Shown here piece by piece: positions 58,074-64,000 of a stretch of DNA of 64,000 nucleotides. Under the pieces are notes generated by a model, which searched no databases, had not been told where the DNA came from, and saw only the letters and a list, made by a program, of their open reading frames with translations. A program made the position numbers and the translations under genes. This DNA comes from a bacterium (GTDB taxonomy: Bacteria; Zhuqueibacterota; QNDG01; DSAB01). The DNA lies in assembly GCA_016931965.1 (NCBI GenBank), contig JAFGDT010000058.1:18586-82585 (forward strand), read 5' to 3'. The stretch's first letter is position 1. Each line of letters starts with the position of its first letter.

Positions 58074-59750
58074 TTATTTTATGTATTGAACGTGCAACAG
58101 CGGAATTGGAGGGCCTGATTCCACAATTTTCTCATCGCTTGTGTTTCCAACATGGATATCCGCTGAAACCCTTCCGTATGTCATGCTCGGCCACCATGAT
58201 GTTTCGACAGTGATTTTGTATAAGCCACTTGGGACTCGTTTTTCATCGTGATCTTTCAGATTCCATGTATAATTGTGTTTGCCCCAGTCGATGCTGGCTC
58301 CGGTCGTGCCATCCGTTTCGAATCGACTGTTGTTTGCCCAGATGGGGAGATTCACCTGTTTCTCCTTGGCAAAACCTGAGAATCCCGACACATAAAGGGT
58401 TTTGACAAATCGACCACTTGCATCTTCAACCCAGACCGCTGTCTGGGGTTCAATTTCATCCTGAAAGCCGAGATGAAAGGTAACCAACACTTTTTCTCCA
58501 TGAATGGAGAGCTGTTCTTTTCCGTGTTCGCGCAGACCGTACTCTTCGTAAACCAGTTGAGCATCTTCGGTTTTTGGATAATTCTGGACCAGCTGCATCC
58601 AGATGGCTGTTCCCTTTTTTCGAAGGCCGAATCCCAGTCCGTACAGCGCCTCTGTTCTGATCGAATCGGGCAGGGATGAATCATTGGCCAGGGATTCAAG
58701 CAGGTCGAGTCCCTGATCGATCTTTTGAACAAAAAAGGGCATGTAGGTGCACATAAGACCGTATTCGAGCTGATATTCGGGATTATGGGGGTCGAGTTCG
58801 AGAAGCCGTTCCATCTGCCGGATCACCTCAAAGGCCAGATTGGTTCTCAGCTCCTGGTCTTCATAAATGCGTTCATCGTATCCGAGTACGGCGTCCTGAC
58901 CGATTGCATTTACAAGAAGCCGTTGCGCTTCAATGCTGTTTGGATCGATCCGAATGGCTTGTTTTAAGGCCTGTTGTGCATCGGCCCAATGTTTCTCTTC
59001 CATATAGGTTTTGCCCAATGCCAAATGGAGCTGGAAATCGCCCTGCGATTTCTCGATCTTCTGTTTTATAACGACGATTTCTGGGCTTTCCTGTTTGGAT
59101 TCCGGTTTTTGAACCTCAGCATTGGCTTTCCCTTGTTTAAGATTCTCAAGTCCTTCCTGAGCAGCCAAACCATTTTCGTTATCGGGGGTGAATTCCAGTA
59201 CTTTTTCCCACGCGGTTCGGGCCTCTTCCAAACGTTCCTGCATTTGGTACCCCTGCCCTAAAAATCGATAAATCACACCGGATACTTCCGGATTGCCGTC
59301 CGGGAATATTTTTTCGAGGAGCGATGCTGCTTTTTCCAGATGAAGGACTCCCTGATCCAATTTTCCAAACAAAGCAGGCACATTCACGCCGTATGCTCCG
59401 TAGTTGAGGTGTGCCTCAAAATGGTCGGGATCGAGCTGAACTGCCTTTTCAAATTCAGCAAATGCTTCGTTCACGCCTTTCATGGCAAGCATCATGTCGT
59501 TTGTTTCTCCGGCCTGCTGTGCCAGGTCGCCCCAGGCCAAACCGAGTTGCAGATGAACGTTTGATTCGTTCGGGTAGATCTCTACCGCTTCGAGTAGCAG
59601 ATCGACCGCTTCCTGAAACTGACGTTTTGTTTTCAAATCTTGCGCTTCCGAAATAAACGTTTCAAAGGATTTTTGCTGGCCATTCAGCATCACCGCAAAT
59701 CCCAGTATGATCAGAATGAATGTCATGCGTTTCATCGGATCTTCCTCCAC
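58074..59750 (-). CDS. TPR-repeat secreted protein with C-terminal DUF2271-like domain
   Basis: Signal peptide, TPR units, C-terminal 'PQTAVWVEDASGRFVKTLYVSGFSGFAKEKQVNLPIWANNS...PSGLYKITVETSWWPSMTYGRVSADIHVG'; start may be internal M at MKRMTF. Confidence 0.75.
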   Translation of the reverse strand: MEEDPMKRMTFILIILGFAVMLNGQQKSFETFISEAQDLKTKRQFQEAVDLLLEAVEIYPNESNVHLQLGLAWGDLAQQAGETNDMMLAMKGVNEAFAEFEKAVQLDPDHFEAHLNYGAYGVNVPALFGKLDQGVLHLEKAASLLEKIFPDGNPEVSGVIYRFLGQGYQMQERLEEARTAWEKVLEFTPDNENGLAAQEGLENLKQGKANAEVQKPESKQESPEIVVIKQKIEKSQGDFQLHLALGKTYMEEKHWADAQQALKQAIRIDPNSIEAQRLLVNAIGQDAVLGYDERIYEDQELRTNLAFEVIRQMERLLELDPHNPEYQLEYGLMCTYMPFFVQKIDQGLDLLESLANDSSLPDSIRTEALYGLGFGLRKKGTAIWMQLVQNYPKTEDAQLVYEEYGLREHGKEQLSIHGEKVLVTFHLGFQDEIEPQTAVWVEDASGRFVKTLYVSGFSGFAKEKQVNLPIWANNSRFETDGTTGASIDWGKHNYTWNLKDHDEKRVPSGLYKITVETSWWPSMTYGRVSADIHVGNTSDEKIVESGPPIPLLHVQYIK

Positions 59751-59816
59751 GATTCGTTTTTTGTCATGTTGTTCGCTGATGGGATTAGGATATCATACCT
59801 TGATACGGTATTCAAT

Positions 59817-60476
59817 CTAATTCGTTTCATTTTCGTTGCCCGTTGTGACATTGAATGTGCTCAATATTTCAAGGCCGGCCCGTGCAGCATCGCCGTTTTC
59901 ACTTTCGGGGGCCAGTTCCAACACTTTTTCCCAGGCTTTTTGAGCTTCATCGTATCGTTCCTGCAAGTAATATCCCTGACCCAAATAACGATAAATGGCG
60001 GTAAAGGCTTCCGGTTCCCCGTCAGGAAATTTGATTTCGAGAAGCGATTTTGCCGTTTCCAGATGGGACACCCCCTGATCCAGTTTGCCGAAAAAAACAG
60101 GTACATCGACCCCGTATGCACCAAAATAGAAATGGGCGTTGTAATTGCCCGGAGCCAGTCTGACCGCTTCCTCGAATTCAGCGAAAGCTTTGTTTAATCC
60201 TTCCATCGTCGTCATCATGTCGTTGACCATATCCCCTGTTTGCGAAGTTTGCTGGGCCAGCTCTGCCCAGGTCAATCCAAGATGTAAATGGATGTCCGAA
60301 TCAAAAGGATAGATCGCCACCGCTTCAAGAAGCAGGTTCTTCGCTTCTTCGAACCGGCTTTCCATTCTCAGATTCTCTGATTCGGTGAGATAGGTCTCTA
60401 CGGATTTAACCTGTGCACTCAGGATCATCGCAAATCCCAAAAAGAAGAAAAATATGATTATGGTTTGTTTTATCAA
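59817..60476 (-). CDS. TPR-repeat secreted protein, tandem paralogue of the neighbouring gene's N-terminal half
   Basis: TTG start (LIKQTIIIFFFFLGFAMILSAQ) with upstream ggagg; the ORF-track start overlaps the CPBP gene and is unlikely. Confidence 0.75.
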   Translation of the reverse strand: MIKQTIIIFFFFLGFAMILSAQVKSVETYLTESENLRMESRFEEAKNLLLEAVAIYPFDSDIHLHLGLTWAELAQQTSQTGDMVNDMMTTMEGLNKAFAEFEEAVRLAPGNYNAHFYFGAYGVDVPVFFGKLDQGVSHLETAKSLLEIKFPDGEPEAFTAIYRYLGQGYYLQERYDEAQKAWEKVLELAPESENGDAARAGLEILSTFNVTTGNENETN

Positions 60477-60478
60477 TT

Positions 60479-61261
60479 TTATCCTCCGTTTTTTGTGAAT
60501 CGACAAAAAAGGTACAAACCAAAACCCAAAGAGATCAGACTCGCAGCAATCCACAACGGCGAAACATGGCCATTTAAATAATAGGATGCTTCCAAACGGG
60601 CGCTGTTCACATTGGCCAACAGAATGGACACGCCATTGTTGAGTCCATGAACCACCATCGCCGGGAAAATGCTCCCGCTGCGCAAGGCGAGAAAACCAAG
60701 AAGCAGGCCCGTCATCCATATCGTCATCATCCACCAGGGATTGAAGTGAACAACCGCAAACAAACAGGCGGAGATTACAATCGCCACTGTGGGACGCATG
60801 GTTTGTTCCAGCGAGGTCAGCAGAAATCCCCGAAACAGCAATTCTTCAGAGATGCTGGCAATCAAAACGCCGGCCAGAAGTATGATGATCCATTCCTCCG
60901 TTGTGTTGATCATCAGAAACTTTTCCAACGCACTTGTGACCTCATACGGCATGGGGAAAGCCGACTGGATAAGGGTGTCGACTTCATCGGAGAGAGGGAT
61001 GAATCCCAAACCGATGAGGCTGCTGGCGAGGAGGACGTTGACGCGGACTTTTTTCCATTTCAACAAATCAGAGAAAGAATATTTCCGGACGAGGATGAAA
61101 ATCAGAACAGGCATCGCCATCAATAATTCGAGAAGGAGCAACTCCCATTTCGCCTCCCGCAACTCCCACAGGATGCCGATACCGGTCACCAGCAAAAGCG
61201 TCATGATGATGATCAACAATGCGCTTTGAGCGGTCGGGTAATGGTTTTCTCCACTTTTCAA
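60479..61261 (-). CDS. CPBP-family intramembrane glutamic endopeptidase (CAAX protease-like)
   Basis: 'ASISEELLFRGFLLTSLEQ', 'ACLFAVVHFNPWWM', 'MVVHGLNNG'. Confidence 0.9.
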   Translation of the reverse strand: MKSGENHYPTAQSALLIIIMTLLLVTGIGILWELREAKWELLLLELLMAMPVLIFILVRKYSFSDLLKWKKVRVNVLLASSLIGLGFIPLSDEVDTLIQSAFPMPYEVTSALEKFLMINTTEEWIIILLAGVLIASISEELLFRGFLLTSLEQTMRPTVAIVISACLFAVVHFNPWWMMTIWMTGLLLGFLALRSGSIFPAMVVHGLNNGVSILLANVNSARLEASYYLNGHVSPLWIAASLISLGFGLYLFCRFTKNGG

Positions 61262-62535
61262 CTGGATCCTATCCGTTTTTCAAAGAACGGGATGAGACCA
61301 TCCCAGGAGACAGATTCTTGAACACCACCTTCCATGGTTTTAATCAAAACCTTTTTTTGAGCCATTTCGTTTTCACCCAGGATGATGACAAATTGGATAT
61401 TTCTGCGGTTGGCTTCCCGGAGTTGTGATTTCAAACTGCGGGATCCAAATCCCATGATTGCTTCTATGTTGTGTTTTCTCAGAATGGAAAGAAATTCCAC
61501 GACCTTATTTTTTGCATCATCTCCCTGGAAGGCAAAATAGACATTGGGTCTAACAGGTTCGGGAATTTCAACCTTTTGCTCTTTCAGGGTCAATATGATC
61601 CGTTCCAGGCCGGAGGCAAAACCCACTCCCGGAGTCGGAGGACCGCCAAGCGCTTCAGCAAGGCCGTCGTAGCGGCCTCCTCCGCAGACTGCATTTTGAG
61701 CACCGATTCCCTCCACCCATACTTCGAATACCGTTTTGGTATAGTAATCAAGTCCGCGGACCAAACGGTGGTTTTGCGTATAAGGCCGTTTCAGCCGATC
61801 GAGATATGTTTTCAGGGTTTCAAAGTGAATTTCACATTCCTTACATAAAAAGTGTACAGAAGGGGGGGCTTTTTCAATGGGTGACCGGCAGAGGGGATTT
61901 TTACAATCCAACAATCGTAATGGATTTTTTTTCAGACGTTTTTGACATTCTCTGCAGATTTTGGCCTGAATCGGCTGATAATAATCGATCAGGGCTCTCA
62001 GGTAATTTGGGCGACACATCGGGCAGCCGATGCTGTTGATCTGGAAATGGATTTTCCGAAATCCCAAATCCTCGAAAAGGTGATAGGCGATGGACATGAT
62101 TTCAAAATCGAGAGCGGGATCCTGCTCACCCAGGGCTTCCACGTTAAACTGGCTGTGTTGCCGGAATCTCCCCGCCTGGGGCCTTTCGTAGCGAAACACA
62201 GGTCCAAGAGACCAGATCTTTACGGGGCTGGGCAGATTCGACAGGCCGTGCTGTAAATAGGCACGAACCACTCCCGCTGTAAACTCTGGCCGGAGGGTAA
62301 CCGATGTCCCGCTTTTATCCTTGAATGTGTACATTTCTTTTTCAACAATGTCGGTTCCTTCACCTACCCCTCTCTGGAAAAGGGCTGTTTCTTCAAAAAC
62401 GGGGAGCTCCAGTTTTTCATACCCGTAAAGCTGACCGATTCGATGAATCTTTTTTTCCACGAATTGCCAGTGGGGCTGCTGGTCAGGGAGAATATCTTTA
62501 ATCCCTTTTGGAGATTGAAACAGTCTCTTTGTCAT
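61258..62535 (-). CDS. hisS: Histidyl-tRNA synthetase
   Basis: 'SPKGIKDILPDQQPHWQFVEKKIH', 'GPVFRYERPQAGRFRQHSQFNVEALG', 'VCGGGRYDGLAEALGG'. Confidence 0.97.
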   Translation of the reverse strand: MTKRLFQSPKGIKDILPDQQPHWQFVEKKIHRIGQLYGYEKLELPVFEETALFQRGVGEGTDIVEKEMYTFKDKSGTSVTLRPEFTAGVVRAYLQHGLSNLPSPVKIWSLGPVFRYERPQAGRFRQHSQFNVEALGEQDPALDFEIMSIAYHLFEDLGFRKIHFQINSIGCPMCRPNYLRALIDYYQPIQAKICRECQKRLKKNPLRLLDCKNPLCRSPIEKAPPSVHFLCKECEIHFETLKTYLDRLKRPYTQNHRLVRGLDYYTKTVFEVWVEGIGAQNAVCGGGRYDGLAEALGGPPTPGVGFASGLERIILTLKEQKVEIPEPVRPNVYFAFQGDDAKNKVVEFLSILRKHNIEAIMGFGSRSLKSQLREANRRNIQFVIILGENEMAQKKVLIKTMEGGVQESVSWDGLIPFFEKRIGSS

Positions 62536-62587
62536 TATCTTTCTTCAATATTATATATAACAAGTTGTCGTTTCATTCAAATCCATC

Positions 62588-62926
62588 TTAAATATGGTCC
62601 ATCATGTTGTGTTGAATTTCAATGCATGTTTCGAGCTGATCTTCCGGCACATAGAGCTGCACACCCTCAAGCGGCATGGTGCCGGAAAATTGATAGGCAT
62701 TGCCAATACCGGCAGCCTGGATATAACAGGGGATGTTCTCTTTTTCCAGAGCGCCTTTAACCATTTCGGCGTAGACCCGACCGGGCAGGTTTGGAAGGGG
62801 AACGAAACGTGCGGTTGAAACCGTATCTTCATTTTTTGTCGGCAACTGTGGAACCAATTTCAGGTTGCAGTCAGGACAGACATAAACCTGATCGGTATAT
62901 TCGTATCGGCATTTTGGGCAGAACAT
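62588..62926 (-). CDS. Zinc-ribbon/DUF2007-like protein
   Basis: 'MFCPKCRYEYTDQVYVCPDCNLKLV' plus DUF2007-like 'YAEMVKGALEKENIPCYIQ...LYVPEDQLETCIEI'. Confidence 0.75.
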   Translation of the reverse strand: MFCPKCRYEYTDQVYVCPDCNLKLVPQLPTKNEDTVSTARFVPLPNLPGRVYAEMVKGALEKENIPCYIQAAGIGNAYQFSGTMPLEGVQLYVPEDQLETCIEIQHNMMDHI

Positions 62927-63020
62927 GGTTCCTCCTCAATATAGATAAAACCTATTCAATTTATAAAAATTTATAAAATATGCAAATTTTTTTTCCTTTG
63001 GGAAGAAAAGAATCAAAAGA

Positions 63021-63043
63021 ACCGGCTTTTTTGAAAACCGGTA
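63021..63043 (-). terminator. Candidate terminator-like hairpin
   Basis: Minus strand accggtttt-N-aaaaaagccggt followed by tctttt. Confidence 0.45.
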
Positions 63044-63045
63044 TT

Positions 63046-63453
63046 TTAATTAGGTTCCTGTGAACGATCAATCTTTTCATCCACTCCCTGTACTGAAATT
63101 TTAAAGCATATTATTGTGTGATAGATAAAACGGTTGGCCACGCCCAGTCTATTTTTGAATAGTGAAATGAATAAAAACTGATCATTCAAATTTTTTAGAA
63201 AAGGGTTGACAAAGGCAATATTTTTTATTATTATGAAACTCACTAATACAACACAGTCAAATTGTTCAAGCCCCATGTCCTTTTCAAATGAAATTTGAGA
63301 GGATTCTATTCTGTCGAATAATTCAAAAATAAAGAAAAGCATTAAAAATACATATTGAAAAAAGAACTTGATTTTTAAAATATGGGACTTTATATTTATT
63401 GTAAGGTTGACAAAAGGTTTTTCATTTATTCCAAAAAAGTATTTAAAAAACAT
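63046..63453 (-). CDS. Uncertain AT-rich ORF (hypothetical)
   Basis: 135-codon open frame ending just before a terminator-like hairpin; no clear RBS, low-complexity composition. Confidence 0.3.
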   Translation of the reverse strand: MFFKYFFGINEKPFVNLTINIKSHILKIKFFFQYVFLMLFFIFELFDRIESSQISFEKDMGLEQFDCVVLVSFIIIKNIAFVNPFLKNLNDQFLFISLFKNRLGVANRFIYHTIICFKISVQGVDEKIDRSQEPN

Positions 63454-63872
63454 TTAATTAAAGAAATAACGCTCGCATATATCATTTCAGAGGGGTGGAG
63501 GGGGGAGAGGTCACTTTCAATCATTTGTTTCAAATTATGATTTGTTTGTGTATTGTAGATATCAAGGCGATTTGGGTATGAGTGATAAAATAACGAATGA
63601 TTTTTATAAAATGACTATCCTCAATAATCGGACTATTTTCAACAGATTTAAAGATGCATTGTTTTTAATAGAGTCACTGTGAGCATAATCATATTGAATA
63701 TGAAGAAGTATGCAATGACGAAGATTGAGGAGGTGATGTAAAAACAAGGTTTGTAGAGAACCGTAACTATTCTTCAATAAGGAGGTGATGCGGAACCATA
63801 CTATTCATTGTTGTGAGAGGAACTCGTTTTCAAAGCGGTTTTTGAATTAAACCAAACGTAGGAGGAAGAGAC

Positions 63873-64000
63873 ATGTTAAAACACGTCAAATTTGCGGTTA
63901 TTTTTATCCTCTTATTTTGTCTGGGATTGTCGGTCATGCTGTTTGCCGCCACAACAGGCAAGATATCAGGGAGGGTAACCGATGTCAATAGTGGCAATCC
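63873..64000 (+). CDS. Start of secreted/outer-membrane protein with carboxypeptidase-regulatory-like domain (3' truncated by window edge)
   Basis: RBS ggagga then MLKHVKFAVIFILLFCLGLSVMLFAATTGKISGRVTDVNSGNP... Confidence 0.8.
   Translation, partial: MLKHVKFAVIFILLFCLGLSVMLFAATTGKISGRVTDVNSGN

Noticed and set aside
59817-60734. Full 305-aa version of the TPR ORF
   Set aside because: The N-terminal ~85 aa overlap the CPBP gene and look non-coding; a TTG with SD at 60476 gives a normal signal peptide.
1-64000. CRISPR arrays, tRNA/rRNA genes, toxin-antitoxin or phage defence modules
   Set aside because: No regularly spaced direct repeats, no tRNA cloverleaf or rRNA-like segment noticed, and no recognised defence-family proteins in the ORF set.

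Overview
The window is gene-dense chromosomal sequence with two T9SS/FlgD-like C-terminal sorting domains (NYPNPFNP...). It looks like an FCB-group or candidate-phylum bacterium such as the Calditrichota/KSB1/Marinimicrobia/Ignavibacteria type; this placement is inferred from protein style only. I found no rRNA, tRNA, CRISPR array, prophage or integron. Main blocks: (1) M16 protease fragment, phosphoglucosamine mutase-like, T9SS-sorted protein, Ppx/GppA, TPR-thioredoxin-fold protein, metallophosphoesterase and NikR; (2) a trkH-trkA-HAMP/PAS operon; (3) a glycan cluster (GT4 fused to a second domain, GH, GT4, PIG-L) divergent from a GH130 phosphorylase-like protein carrying a C-terminal CheY-type receiver domain; (4) an envelope operon, REC-tolQRAB-[T9SS-sorted repeat protein]-pal-cpoB-ldtD-mepK; (5) a sigma54 two-component system next to an outer-membrane-protein gene with a candidate -24/-12 promoter; (6) a tandem-MerR regulator and B12/radical-SAM pair; (7) housekeeping genes (pepD, nadK, dxs, xseAB, a 31-codon AURKAIP1/COX24-like gene missing from the ORF track, HU, sppA, purL/purQ, etfAB, hisS); (8) a RAYT (Y1 HUH) transposase flanked by REP-like hairpins. 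The strongest novelty candidates are the GH130-receiver fusion and its cluster, the dockerin/EF-hand motif inside an M15-type peptidase, the TlpA-like domain with CxxC replaced by STSS, and the sigma54/OMP pair. No single fully undescribed system could be proven from sequence alone.
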